Below, piece after piece: positions 1 through 8,306 of a DNA stretch of 64,000 nt. The stretch's first letter is position 1, and every line of letters begins with the position of its first letter. This DNA comes from Pedobacter paludis. Lineage in GTDB: Bacteria; Bacteroidota; Bacteroidia; Sphingobacteriales; Sphingobacteriaceae. The stretch spans positions 118,352-182,351 of the forward strand of contig NZ_QGNY01000009.1 in NCBI RefSeq assembly GCF_003173575.1. The letters are read 5' to 3'. A program made the translations under genes and the position numbers. The notes under the pieces are model-generated. The model had not been told where the DNA came from. It saw only the letters and a list, made by a program, of their open reading frames with translations, and did not search any database.

Positions 1-1
1 C

Positions 2-100
2 GGTTTGGTTGGCATGCCGCCCGCTATTGCAAATGCTATTTTTAACGCAACGGGCAAAAGAATTAATGAATTTCCCATTCATTTCGATAAACTTTTGTAA
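2..100 (+). CDS. Xanthine dehydrogenase-type Mo-binding subunit, C-terminal end (partial)
   Basis: The window opens inside a reading frame that ends at a TAA at 98-100. The 32 visible residues contain PPAIANAIFNATGKRI followed by FPI, which matches the usual C-terminus of the large molybdopterin-binding subunit of xanthine dehydrogenase/aldehyde oxidase enzymes. The start and all cofactor-binding parts lie before the window. The next gene is an XdhC-type Mo-cofactor insertion factor, which supports the assignment. The assignment rests on a short tail, so the subfamily (xanthine, aldehyde, CO or isoquinoline oxidoreductase) cannot be decided. Confidence 0.65.
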   Translation, partial: GLVGMPPAIANAIFNATGKRINEFPIHFDKLL

Positions 101-151
101 GTTTTATATCTAAATTGCGAATATCAAAATGGTTATTACATCCCTACCCTA

Positions 152-1270
152 ATGAAAGAGATCAAGGATATCATAAAAAGCTACGAATTGGCAGAAAAGG
201 CAGGCTTAAAAACTGCACTTGCTACGGTTGTACGGGTAGAAGGATCTTCTTATCGCCGACCAGGGGCAAGAATGTTAATTTGCGAAAATGGACAATTAAC
301 AGGGGCCATAAGTGGCGGTTGCTTAGAAGGCGATGCGCTTAGAAAAGCACTTTTAGCCATTAATCAACAAGAAAATCGCTTAGTTACCTACGACAGTATG
401 GACGAAGATGACGCTAAATTTGGTGTTCAGCTTGGCTGTAATGGCATTGTACATATTCTTTTCGAACCTATCATAAAGGATGATGGTCTAAATCCAATCG
501 TATTACTAAAAACTGCCAACGCCCGAAGAGAAAACTGCGTCATTGCGACTCTTTTTTCACTTGATGATAAAAGTCAACCGGGGTCGGTAATGTTGTTCAG
601 AGAAAATGATTGTTTAGAAAAAGTTGCTGAAGAGGTTTCAGGCTCATTAAAAAATGATGCATTTGATGTATTAAAACTTAAAATGTCAAGATTTGAATCG
701 TACGTTATTAATGGCCAAAACTTCGATGCTTTTCTAGAATTTATAACGCCACCCATTTCGCTAATTATTGCAGGTGCAGGTAACGATGTTCAGCCACTTG
801 TAGAAATTGCATCCGTATTGGGCTGGCAAATTACTGTAGCAGATGGTCGGCAAACACATGCTACACTTCAACGTTTTCCAAACTCAGATCGAATATTGGT
901 TAATAAGGCTGATGCCTTGCTCAATGAAATTGAAATAGATGAACGGACAGCGATTGTATTAATGAGCCACAACTATAATTACGATTTGGCAATATTAGCT
1001 GGATTATTGAAAATTAAAACGCCTTATATTGGTGTTCTTGGTCCGAAGAAAAAACTGATAAGGATGCTGGATGAACTTCAGATTGAAGAAAGTAGAGATC
1101 TTAGCCATGTTCACGGGCCTGTTGGACTGGATATTGGGGCAGAAACTGCTGAGGAAATTGCGATTTCGATCGTATCTGAAATTAGAGCCGTTTTTGCAGG
1201 AAGATCTGGAAAAACCTTAAGGGATAAAAATGCACCGATTCATGTTGGTGCAGAAAAACTCGAAAACTAA
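152..1270 (+). CDS. xdhC: XdhC/CoxI family Mo-cofactor insertion and maturation factor
   Basis: This 372-residue protein has the two-part XdhC layout. The N-terminal XdhC/CoxI region (about 10-90) carries ATVVRVEGSSYRRPGARM and SGGCLEGD. The C-terminal Rossmann-like region begins near residue 200 with LIIAGAGNDV and VTVADGR-type strands. Family members bind Mo cofactor, protect it, and help sulfurate and insert it into xanthine dehydrogenase-type enzymes. The gene follows the tail of such an enzyme and overlaps the next gene (mocA) by one base in a TAATG junction, so they are probably co-transcribed and translationally coupled. The ATG at 152 begins the conserved helix. The family assignment is secure; the client enzyme is inferred from position. 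Confidence 0.88.
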   Translation: MKEIKDIIKSYELAEKAGLKTALATVVRVEGSSYRRPGARMLICENGQLTGAISGGCLEGDALRKALLAINQQENRLVTYDSMDEDDAKFGVQLGCNGIVHILFEPIIKDDGLNPIVLLKTANARRENCVIATLFSLDDKSQPGSVMLFRENDCLEKVAEEVSGSLKNDAFDVLKLKMSRFESYVINGQNFDAFLEFITPPISLIIAGAGNDVQPLVEIASVLGWQITVADGRQTHATLQRFPNSDRILVNKADALLNEIEIDERTAIVLMSHNYNYDLAILAGLLKIKTPYIGVLGPKKKLIRMLDELQIEESRDLSHVHGPVGLDIGAETAEEIAISIVSEIRAVFAGRSGKTLRDKNAPIHVGAEKLEN

Positions 1271-1860
1271 TGGATACAGGAGTCATTATTCTTGCCGCCG
1301 GAAATTCGTCCAGACTGGGTCGCCCGAAACAATTGTTGGAGTTAAATGGAAAAACTTTAATCTCACATGTAATTGAAGAAGCAGAAAATGCAAAAATTCA
1401 GGTCATTGCTGTGGTAACCGGATCAAATTCAGACCTTATCCAGCAGGAAATAAAAGATAAAAAGATTCTGATAGTGGATAACCAAAGCTGGGAAATTGGA
1501 ATGGCTTCTGGCATAAATGCCGGATTATCAGCTTTGCTAAACTTCAACAATAAAATCGAAAGTATCATTATTTCAGTTTGCGATCAACCATTTATTAGCA
1601 GAGCGATATTTGATTCACTTATTGATGCAAAAAACAATACCAATAAAGGTATTGTTGCCAGCCATTATCAAAATATAATCGGTACGCCAGTATTATTCGA
1701 TAAAAAATACTTTGGCGATTTAAAAGCGTTAACTGGTGAAGAAGGTGCTAAAAAGATCCTTAAAGTTTATCCAAATGATCTTGTTTCGGTTCCTTTTGAA
1801 AATGGGGAAATAGATATAGATACTCAATCAGATTACTTAAATTTACAGAACCATAAATAA
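1270..1860 (+). CDS. mocA: MocA-like molybdenum cofactor nucleotidyltransferase
   Basis: A 196-residue nucleotidyltransferase of the MobA-like NTP transferase fold. The N-terminal signature LAAGNSSRLGRPKQLL (about residues 8-23) is the nucleotide-binding loop, and SVCDQPF near residue 104 holds the metal-binding aspartate. MocA enzymes add CMP (MobA adds GMP) to molybdopterin. CTP use fits the adjacent xanthine-dehydrogenase-type gene and xdhC, because those enzymes often carry the cytosine dinucleotide form. The LGRPKQLL segment is more MocA-like than MobA-like. The start shares its A with the stop of xdhC. Nucleotide specificity is inferred from context. Confidence 0.82.
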   Translation: MDTGVIILAAGNSSRLGRPKQLLELNGKTLISHVIEEAENAKIQVIAVVTGSNSDLIQQEIKDKKILIVDNQSWEIGMASGINAGLSALLNFNNKIESIIISVCDQPFISRAIFDSLIDAKNNTNKGIVASHYQNIIGTPVLFDKKYFGDLKALTGEEGAKKILKVYPNDLVSVPFENGEIDIDTQSDYLNLQNHK

Positions 1861-1872
1861 GCGGGTAAACGT

Positions 1873-2853
1873 ATGATAGAGGATTCATTTGGTAGGGTAC
1901 ACGATTATCTGCGCATCTCTTTAACGGATAATTGCAATTTTCGCTGTTTTTATTGTATGCCAGAAGAAGATTATGATTTTACACCAGCATCGAGATTGAT
2001 GCAGACTGATGAAATTATCCGATTGGCAGAGATTTTTGTTGCTCAAGGGGTTAAAAAAATAAGACTTACTGGTGGTGAGCCTTTAGTTAGAAAAGATGCA
2101 GCCAAAATTATCGAAGCATTAGGCAAACTACCCGTAGAATTGAACATTACAACCAACGGAACAAGAATTAATGAAATGTTACCTGTTTTACAAGCAGCAA
2201 ACATTAAAAGCATAAACATCAGCTTAGATACTTTACAGCCTGAAAAGTTTTTTACGATTACCAGACGTGATGTTTTTCATCAGGTTAAAAGCAATATCGA
2301 ACTTTTATTGCAACATAAAATTGGCGTAAAGCTAAATATGGTGGTAATGAAAGGCCTAAACGATAATGAAATTTTGGATTTTATCGCATGGACGAAACAT
2401 AATCCCATTCAAGTTCGGTTTATAGAGTTTATGCCTTTTAGCGGAAACCGTTGGACCAGCAATAAGCTTTTTTCTCTTGAAGAAATTTTAGCTGTAATCG
2501 AAAAAGAATATACAATTCTTCCTGTTAAGGCTGCGCCACACGATACCGCTAAAAGCTTTATGGTCCCCGGCCACGATGGCTCTTTTGCTGTAATTAGCAC
2601 AATGACATCTCCCTTTTGCAGCAGCTGTAATCGCATGCGCTTAACTGCCGATGGCAAACTTAAAAATTGTTTATTCTCAAAAGGAGAAACCGATCTTTTA
2701 ACAGCTTTACGTGCCGGTGAAGAAGTTTTGCCCCTCATTAAATCTTCCATTTGGGCTAAAGAAAAAGAACTTGGCGGTCAACTTCATACACATTTTGAAA
2801 ACATTGATGCCGAATTATTAACGAATAGAAGCATGATCACCATTGGTGGATAA
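1873..2853 (+). CDS. moaA: GTP 3',8-cyclase MoaA
   Basis: A radical-SAM enzyme for the first step of molybdopterin synthesis, converting GTP to 3',8-cyclo-GTP, the precursor of cyclic pyranopterin monophosphate. The N-terminal Fe-S motif is CNFRCFYC with cysteines 21, 25 and 28. The second cluster motif, CSSCNRMRLTADGKLKNCLF, lies near residues 250-270. The glycine-rich SAM strand RLTGGEPLVRKD is intact, and the protein ends in the Gly-Gly tail typical of functional MoaA. Its 326 residues match family length. It lies 12 bases after mocA and 11 before moeA in a co-directional block. Confidence 0.96.
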   Translation: MIEDSFGRVHDYLRISLTDNCNFRCFYCMPEEDYDFTPASRLMQTDEIIRLAEIFVAQGVKKIRLTGGEPLVRKDAAKIIEALGKLPVELNITTNGTRINEMLPVLQAANIKSINISLDTLQPEKFFTITRRDVFHQVKSNIELLLQHKIGVKLNMVVMKGLNDNEILDFIAWTKHNPIQVRFIEFMPFSGNRWTSNKLFSLEEILAVIEKEYTILPVKAAPHDTAKSFMVPGHDGSFAVISTMTSPFCSSCNRMRLTADGKLKNCLFSKGETDLLTALRAGEEVLPLIKSSIWAKEKELGGQLHTHFENIDAELLTNRSMITIGG

Positions 2854-2864
2854 TCTTAATAAAG

Positions 2865-4043
2865 ATGATAACTGTAGCCGAAGCTAAAGCCTTAATTGCC
2901 GAAAATATTTTTACGCTAGATGCGGTTAAGTTACCTATAGAAAAAGCCAGCAGGCATATTTTAGCTGAAGATGTTTTTGCAATTGCTGATATTCCGGCAT
3001 TCAGACAATCTTCTATGGATGGTTATGCGATTCGATTTGAAGATAAGGATTTACCTCTTTTCGTGCATGGAGAAATGGCTGCGGGTAGTGCAAATGCTTT
3101 AACTATTAAAAAAGGAGAAACTGCAAGAATTTTTACGGGCGCACCGCTTCCAGATGGCGCTGATACGGTAGTAATGCAGGAAAAGATTTCTTTAAATGAT
3201 GGTAGAATATCCATCTTGGATGATCGCCTCCAAGTTGGGCTAAATGTTAGAGGAATTGGTTCAGAAATTAAGGCTAGTACATTGGCCATGCACAAAGGCA
3301 GTTTTTTAAGTCCGGCAGCAATAGGTTTTTTAGCAGGCATCGGAATTACAGAAATTTCTGTTTACCCTTTGCCCACAGTTTCGATAATTGTTACCGGAAA
3401 AGAACTTTGTGCCCCTGGCGAAACACTTGGATTTGGGCAGGTTTACGAATCAAATTCATATTCACTAAAAGCTGCATTGGAGCAAGCCGGTATCTATAAA
3501 GCTGAAGTAATTAGTGCAGATGATGATCTTGAAATTTTGAGCAGAATTTTTGAACAAGCTCTTAAAAAAAGTGATGTGGTTTTGCTTACCGGTGGCGTAA
3601 GTGTTGGCGACTACGATTTCGTTCTCGAAGCTTCTCGCCTTTGTAAGGTTAACCAGATTTTCCATAAAGTAAAACAGAAGCCGGGTAAACCGCTCTTTTT
3701 TGGGATGAAAGATAATAAACCCGTTTTTGGACTCCCAGGAAATCCTTCATCAGTATTAAGTTGCTTTTACAATTATGTATTGCCCGCACTTTATCAAATG
3801 GCTCACAAAAATAATCCAGTAAAAGAAATAAGTGCAAAACTGACTGACGCCTACCATAAACCTGCTGGATTAACCCATTTTTTAAAAGGTACTTATAAAG
3901 ATGGTCTCGCAACCCCTTTAAGCGCTCAGGAATCTTTCCGTTTAAGTTCATTTGCATATGCAAACTGCTTGATCTGTTTAGATGAAGACAGCGACCACTT
4001 CGAAAAAGATACAACCCTAAATATTTTACTAATCCCTGAATAA
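2865..4043 (+). CDS. moeA: Molybdopterin molybdotransferase MoeA
   Basis: A 392-residue MoeA, which inserts molybdate into adenylylated molybdopterin. Visible family signatures are SSMDGYAIR near residue 49, GEIxAG-like GEMAAGSA, FTGAPLPDGADTVVMQE, the MPT-binding LLTGGVSVGDYDFV near residue 243, and KPGKPLFFG followed by GLPGNPSSVL. Length and domain order are normal. It sits between moaA and a TSUP permease with gaps of only 11 and 6 bases, so it is part of the Mo-cofactor transcription unit. Confidence 0.95.
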   Translation: MITVAEAKALIAENIFTLDAVKLPIEKASRHILAEDVFAIADIPAFRQSSMDGYAIRFEDKDLPLFVHGEMAAGSANALTIKKGETARIFTGAPLPDGADTVVMQEKISLNDGRISILDDRLQVGLNVRGIGSEIKASTLAMHKGSFLSPAAIGFLAGIGITEISVYPLPTVSIIVTGKELCAPGETLGFGQVYESNSYSLKAALEQAGIYKAEVISADDDLEILSRIFEQALKKSDVVLLTGGVSVGDYDFVLEASRLCKVNQIFHKVKQKPGKPLFFGMKDNKPVFGLPGNPSSVLSCFYNYVLPALYQMAHKNNPVKEISAKLTDAYHKPAGLTHFLKGTYKDGLATPLSAQESFRLSSFAYANCLICLDEDSDHFEKDTTLNILLIPE

Positions 4044-4049
4044 TCCTTT

Positions 4050-4790
4050 ATGCAAGCAGAAATTTTACTATTTTTTAGTTTATTATTTATTGTTGCTTTT
4101 TTATATTCATCTGTAGGACACGGTGGCGCTAGCGGTTACTTGGCCCTAATGGCCATTTTTGCCATTTCGCCATTGGTTATGAAACCTACAGCTTTATTGT
4201 TAAATCTTTTTGTCTCTTCCGTTTCCTTTATTCAATTTTATAGAGGTGGGCATTTTAAATGGAAAACGTTTTGGCCTTTTGCACTGGCCTCCATCCCACT
4301 TTCTTTTGTTGGAGGTACAATGGCAATTGACAGCAACATTTACAAAAAGATTTTAGGTGCTTTATTACTAATTCCGGTTATTCGTTTTTTCTTTTTTAAA
4401 AACACCGACCCTAAAGATTTTAAGCATCCAAACTTTGCTTTATCCTTATTAATTGGAGGAATAATCGGCTTACTTTCGGGAATGATTGGTATTGGCGGTG
4501 GAATTATTCTCTCTCCGATTTTATTGCTTTTAAAATGGACAGATCAAAAACAAACCGCGGCCATTAGTGCAGCTTTTATATTTGTTAATTCCGTTGCAGG
4601 TTTGGGCGGTCAATTGGTTAAAGGAATTAATTTTAATAGCGATATGATTGCCTATGTTATTGTAGCCTTTATTGGCGGTTTATGTGGCGCCTATTTTGGA
4701 GCACTTAAATTTCCTCAAACTATACTTAAAAATGTATTGGCCTGCGTGCTCGCACTGGCTGCTTATAAATTACTTTTCACTTATGCATAA
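4050..4790 (+). CDS. TSUP (TauE/SafE) family membrane permease
   Basis: A 246-residue polytopic membrane protein. It carries the TauE/SafE repeat glycine motifs: VGHGGASGYLALMAI near the N-terminus and GMIGIGGGIILSPILLLL in the second half, with about seven or eight hydrophobic segments. Family members move sulfite, sulfoacetate or related anions. Its place between moeA and a Mo-binding-domain protein suggests export or import of a sulfur anion linked to a molybdoenzyme, or a role with molybdate, but neither can be read from the sequence. The stop lies at 4788-4790, one base before the preferred start of the next gene. Confidence 0.85.
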   Translation: MQAEILLFFSLLFIVAFLYSSVGHGGASGYLALMAIFAISPLVMKPTALLLNLFVSSVSFIQFYRGGHFKWKTFWPFALASIPLSFVGGTMAIDSNIYKKILGALLLIPVIRFFFFKNTDPKDFKHPNFALSLLIGGIIGLLSGMIGIGGGIILSPILLLLKWTDQKQTAAISAAFIFVNSVAGLGGQLVKGINFNSDMIAYVIVAFIGGLCGAYFGALKFPQTILKNVLACVLALAAYKLLFTYA

Positions 4791-4791
4791 T

Positions 4792-5289
4792 ATGAAATAT
4801 TTAATCATCGCAATTCTTTTCTTAAGCTTAAAGGTACAGGCGCAAGAAAGTAAACAATTTACTATTGAAGGCAAAGTTTTAAAACCCCTAGATGTAAATC
4901 TAGAATCATTAAAAGCCTATAAAACCATCAGTTTAGATAGTACGGTAATTTATAATCACCTACAACAGCGCAAAAGCAGCATCAAAAACATTAAGGGAGT
5001 ATTACTTAAGGATGTACTTTCTAAAGTCCAAATTGCAGAAGAATCTCCAAAAAAATTAAGCGAATATTACATCGTTTGTACGGCAACCGATAATTATAAG
5101 GTGGTATATTCCTGGAACGAAATTTTCAACTCAGATACCGGAAATCATGTCTTGGTATTGACCTCTTTTGATGCCGATCCCGTTAAAACCGAAAAAGGAA
5201 ACATCGCATTAATTACACCAAGTGATAAAGCAACTGGAAGACGATTTGTAAAAGGATTGAGTAAAATCACTATTCTTCAGGTAAATTAG
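4792..5289 (+). CDS. Exported small protein with a sulfite-oxidase-type molybdopterin-binding domain
   Basis: About 165 residues beginning with a clear signal peptide (MKYLIIAILFLSLKVQAQE) that ends in an AQA-type cleavage site. The mature part resembles the small oxidoreductase molybdopterin-binding domain: a FTIEGKV strand at the start, GVLLKDVL, DNYKVVYSWNEIF, then ITPSDKATGRRFVKGLSKI at the end. A start at 4783 (overlapping the permease stop) is also possible; 4792 gives the better signal peptide. It lies inside the Mo-cofactor block between the permease and moaD, so a periplasmic Mo-cofactor protein is plausible. Catalytic activity is unknown, and the classical sulfite-oxidase Mo-ligand cysteine context is not obvious. 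Confidence 0.72.
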   Translation: MKYLIIAILFLSLKVQAQESKQFTIEGKVLKPLDVNLESLKAYKTISLDSTVIYNHLQQRKSSIKNIKGVLLKDVLSKVQIAEESPKKLSEYYIVCTATDNYKVVYSWNEIFNSDTGNHVLVLTSFDADPVKTEKGNIALITPSDKATGRRFVKGLSKITILQVN

Positions 5290-5293
5290 TATA

Positions 5294-5527
5294 ATGGAAA
5301 TCGAATTGTTAAGCTTTGGTAAAATAGCCGAATTTATAACCATTAAAAAACTAAGTATTGATGGGATTTCGGATACGGATGGATTAAAAAAATATTTGGA
5401 AGACAAATTTCCGCAGCTTAGCGAAATAAAATATAAACTCGCTGTAGACAAGCAAATCATTCAGAAAAATAGGATAATTACAGATCAGGCAACAGTAGCT
5501 ATAATGCCCCCGTTTTCTGGCGGATAA
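5294..5527 (+). CDS. moaD: Molybdopterin synthase small subunit MoaD
   Basis: A 77-residue beta-grasp ubiquitin-like protein ending in PPFSGG. The C-terminal Gly-Gly is the residue pair that MoeB adenylates and that is then thiocarboxylated to donate sulfur to molybdopterin. The N-terminal strand IELLSFGKIAEFI and length fit MoaD. ThiS is the main alternative, but the neighbours moeB (10 bases downstream) and moaE identify it as MoaD. Confidence 0.92.
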   Translation: MEIELLSFGKIAEFITIKKLSIDGISDTDGLKKYLEDKFPQLSEIKYKLAVDKQIIQKNRIITDQATVAIMPPFSGG

Positions 5528-5536
5528 ACATTACGA

Positions 5537-6649
5537 ATGGACACCGAAAGATACAATAGACAGTTAATTTTAAAGGGATTTGGAGAAGAAGCACAACAGA
5601 AACTTTCCAAAGCCAAAGTGCTGGTTATTGGCGCTGGTGGTTTGGGTTGTCCGGCGCTACAATATCTGGTTGCTTCTGGTGTGGGTAAAATCGGTTTGGT
5701 TGATGGTGATGTTGTATCGTTAAGCAATCTGCATCGGCAATTACTGTTCACCACAGTGGATATTGGAAAATTAAAAGTAGATATTGCTGCTCAAAGATTA
5801 AATGCAATAAACCCTAATATTAAACTCGAGACCTATTCGCAATTTATAACGCAAGAAAACGCCCTCGAGATTTTTTCCGAATATGATTTTATTATAGATG
5901 GCACCGATAATTTCGAATCTCGTTATTTGATTAATGATGGTTGTGCACTGCTAAAAAAGCCATTAATTTTTGCCGCGGTTTCAGGCTACGAAGGTCAGCT
6001 TGCTGTGTTTAATATTGAAAGTTCGGGTGGTGAAAAAACAAATTATCGAGATCTATTTCCCATTCAACCAAACAAAGGAGAAATTCCAAACTGTGCGGAA
6101 AATGGAATACTGGGCGTTTTGCCAGGAATAATCGGAACAATGATGGCTGCTGAGGCAATCAAATTAATTACCGGAATCGGAGAACCTTTGATTAATAAAA
6201 TTTTAAATTACAACCTTCTAAATCAACAATTTTACGAGATAGCCATCACCTCATCTCCATCGGGAACCTATAAACTACCCGAAAATGAGAATGAATTTTT
6301 AAAAATGAATTACAGTTTGAAATCTACACCTAATCAAGTTCTCGAAATAGACATTAAAGAGTTGGAAAATCTCCAGAAAAAAGACTCAACCCTTATAATA
6401 GATGTTAGAGAAACTTACGAAGTTCCTGTTTTAAATCCGCTAGATTACAAACAGATACCAATGTCAGTATTTCAGAGTTTTTTGAATCAGGATATCGAAG
6501 AAGAAAATATCGTTTTGCTTTGTCAGCATGGAATTAGAAGCCTAGCCGCCGCTGAATTTCTTCATGAAAAATATGGCGACAAGAAAAATATTTACAGTTT
6601 AAAAGGTGGTGTTATCCGCTGGAAAAATTATTTCACAAGTGCATCATGA
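5537..6649 (+). CDS. moeB: MoeB-type adenylyltransferase fused to a rhodanese domain
   Basis: A 370-residue fusion. Residues 1 to about 245 form a ThiF/MoeB/E1-like domain with the nucleotide loop VLVIGAGGLGCPALQYL, the DGD and NLHRQ motifs, and NCAENGILGVLPGIIGT. The C-terminal part from about 265 is a rhodanese domain with LLCQHGIRSLAA, a CxxGxRS active loop. It should adenylate MoaD and supply the sulfur carrier within one chain, as in MOCS3-like proteins. The zinc-binding cysteines of E. coli MoeB appear lost: its CYRCLF is NYRDLF here, and no second CxxC follows. The stop overlaps the moaE start (ATGA). Confidence 0.9.
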   Translation: MDTERYNRQLILKGFGEEAQQKLSKAKVLVIGAGGLGCPALQYLVASGVGKIGLVDGDVVSLSNLHRQLLFTTVDIGKLKVDIAAQRLNAINPNIKLETYSQFITQENALEIFSEYDFIIDGTDNFESRYLINDGCALLKKPLIFAAVSGYEGQLAVFNIESSGGEKTNYRDLFPIQPNKGEIPNCAENGILGVLPGIIGTMMAAEAIKLITGIGEPLINKILNYNLLNQQFYEIAITSSPSGTYKLPENENEFLKMNYSLKSTPNQVLEIDIKELENLQKKDSTLIIDVRETYEVPVLNPLDYKQIPMSVFQSFLNQDIEEENIVLLCQHGIRSLAAAEFLHEKYGDKKNIYSLKGGVIRWKNYFTSAS

Positions 6650-7089
6650 GCGATAAAAAAATCAAGAATATATTTGTAAACGGCGCAATAAGCCCTTCGT
6701 TCATTTCAGAAAGTATTGCCAAACATAGCTCCAAAACAGAGATTGGCGGACACAGTATTTTTTTAGGTCAGGTAAGAAAAGATGAAATTGATGGAAAATC
6801 AGTTTCCGCAATAGAATACACCGCTTTCGAAGATTTAGCGCTTGAAAAAATGCACGAAATCCGAGAAAATATCTTCGAAAAATATCCACTTAGCTGCATG
6901 CACATTTACCAATCCTTAGGAAGGGTAAGTGCCGGAGAAATTTGTCTGTTCGTTTTCACTTCATCCGCTCACCGAAAACCTGCAATTAATGCATGCGAGG
7001 AAGTTGTAGAGCGTTTAAAAGCAGAACTGCCAATTTGGGGAAAAGAACTTTTTGAAGACGGGTCACATCAATGGAAAGAAAATAAATAA
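6646..7089 (+). CDS. moaE: Molybdopterin synthase catalytic subunit MoaE
   Basis: A 147-residue MoaE, the large subunit that transfers two sulfurs from thiocarboxylated MoaD to cyclic pyranopterin monophosphate. Recognisable parts are GGHSIFLGQVRKDEIDGKSV, AIEYTAFEDLALEKM, HIYQSLGRVSAGEICLFV, and the conserved SSAHRKPAINACEEVVERLKAELPIWGKE core (quoted here only as SSAHRKPA and LPIWGKE). It begins inside the last codons of moeB with an ATGA overlap and is followed one base later by the moaC-mogA start. Confidence 0.95.
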   Translation: MSDKKIKNIFVNGAISPSFISESIAKHSSKTEIGGHSIFLGQVRKDEIDGKSVSAIEYTAFEDLALEKMHEIRENIFEKYPLSCMHIYQSLGRVSAGEICLFVFTSSAHRKPAINACEEVVERLKAELPIWGKELFEDGSHQWKENK

Positions 7090-7090
7090 C

Positions 7091-7996
7091 ATGGTAAACA
7101 TCACAGCCAAATCCAATACACTGCGAATTGCGATTGCTACAGCAACCGTACGCGTATCTAAAGTTGAAACGATTGAAGCCATTAAACAAAGAAAAGTACC
7201 TAAAGGCGATGTATTTGAATTTGCAAGAGCAGCTGGATTATTAGGCGTAAAAAAAACAAGTGATGTTATTCCAGATTGTCATCCTTTGCCTGTAGAATTC
7301 ACCTCCATTACTTACGAAATAGTAGATTTATCTGTTGTTATTTCTGTTGAGGTACACACCATTTATAAAACTGGAGTTGAGGTAGAGGCTATGCATGGTG
7401 CTGCGGTTACCGCTTTAACAATGTACGATATGCTTAAGCCGATTGATAAGGCAGTAGAAATAGAATCCGTTAAACTTTTAAAAAAATCTGGTGGCAAAAC
7501 AGATTTCAACAAAGCAGATTTTGCAACCTTGAAAGCTGGCGTAATTGTATGCTCGGATACCATTTCTGCAGGTAAGGGAGAAGACAAATCGGGAAAGACT
7601 ATAATTGCAAAATTAGAATCGTTCGGAATAGAAACCATTCATTATGAAGTTGTTGCTGACGATTTTGATTTAATACAAAACCAGGTTAAACAGATTTCAA
7701 AAAAGGTACAGCTTTTAATTTTTACCGGAGGGACGGGTTTATCACCAAGAGATGTTACGTCTGATGCGATTTTGCCCTTAATTGAGAAACCAATAGAGGG
7801 AATAATGGAAACGGCAAGGCAATATGGTCAAAATCGGATGCCTTATGCCATGCTATCAAGAGGTGTAGCAGGCTTAATTGGCGAAACTTTGGTCATGACT
7901 TTTCCAGGATCAGTAAAAGGCGCAAGCGAAAGTATAGATGCCCTTTTTCCTCAAGTGCTCCATTTATTTAAGGTGATAAAGGGAGATCGTCATTAA
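7091..7996 (+). CDS. moaCB: Bifunctional MoaC-MogA/MoaB fusion
   Basis: A 302-residue fusion of two molybdopterin enzymes. Residues 1 to about 145 match MoaC, the cyclic pyranopterin monophosphate synthase: MVNITAK at the N-terminus, PKGDVFEFARAAGLLGVKKT with the catalytic lysine, VIPDCHPLPV, GVEVEAMHGA and ALTMYDM. Residues from about 155 on match MogA/MoaB, which adenylylates molybdopterin: VIVCSDTISAGKGEDKSG, LLIFTGGTGLSPRDVT and FPGSVKGA. The reading frame extends upstream to 7052, but the ATG at 7091, one base after the moaE stop, begins exactly at the MoaC N-terminal motif. It is the last gene of the block; no clear terminator follows. Confidence 0.93.
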   Translation: MVNITAKSNTLRIAIATATVRVSKVETIEAIKQRKVPKGDVFEFARAAGLLGVKKTSDVIPDCHPLPVEFTSITYEIVDLSVVISVEVHTIYKTGVEVEAMHGAAVTALTMYDMLKPIDKAVEIESVKLLKKSGGKTDFNKADFATLKAGVIVCSDTISAGKGEDKSGKTIIAKLESFGIETIHYEVVADDFDLIQNQVKQISKKVQLLIFTGGTGLSPRDVTSDAILPLIEKPIEGIMETARQYGQNRMPYAMLSRGVAGLIGETLVMTFPGSVKGASESIDALFPQVLHLFKVIKGDRH

Positions 7997-8306
7997 TGCA
8001 AGCGCATAATAATTAAAAAAATATCTTCTTTAAATATCCATAGTCGCACAAAAAGATAATTCTCTCGATTACAGATTCAAATAAAATCTTATCTATCGAC
8101 ATATATGATCTTAGCTTTCGAATTGAGATCAGGAATCGCCACGTATTTAAAACATTTGGCTATAATCGCTAAGCCGAGAATCCAAACACTTTATACTTTC
8201 GTTTATGCATTAGTAAGTGTAACTTGCAAACCAAAGTAATTGTAAAATAAAACTTACTGATCCTGGAACTAAAGGTCTGCGAACATGAGTACAGCACCAA
8301 AATTCC
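7997..8306. other. Intergenic region upstream of the desaturase
   Basis: AT-rich stretch of about 310 bases between the Mo-cofactor block and the desaturase. I found no tRNA and no strong hairpin terminator. A weak -7-like TACTTTCG occurs at 8194-8201. The last 22 bases hold an out-of-frame ATG start (8285) encoding MSTAPKF, discussed as a finding. Confidence 0.4.

Noticed and set aside
3649..4014. 121-residue minus-strand frame inside moeA
   Set aside because: Antisense shadow of conserved MoeA sequence; no recognisable protein features.
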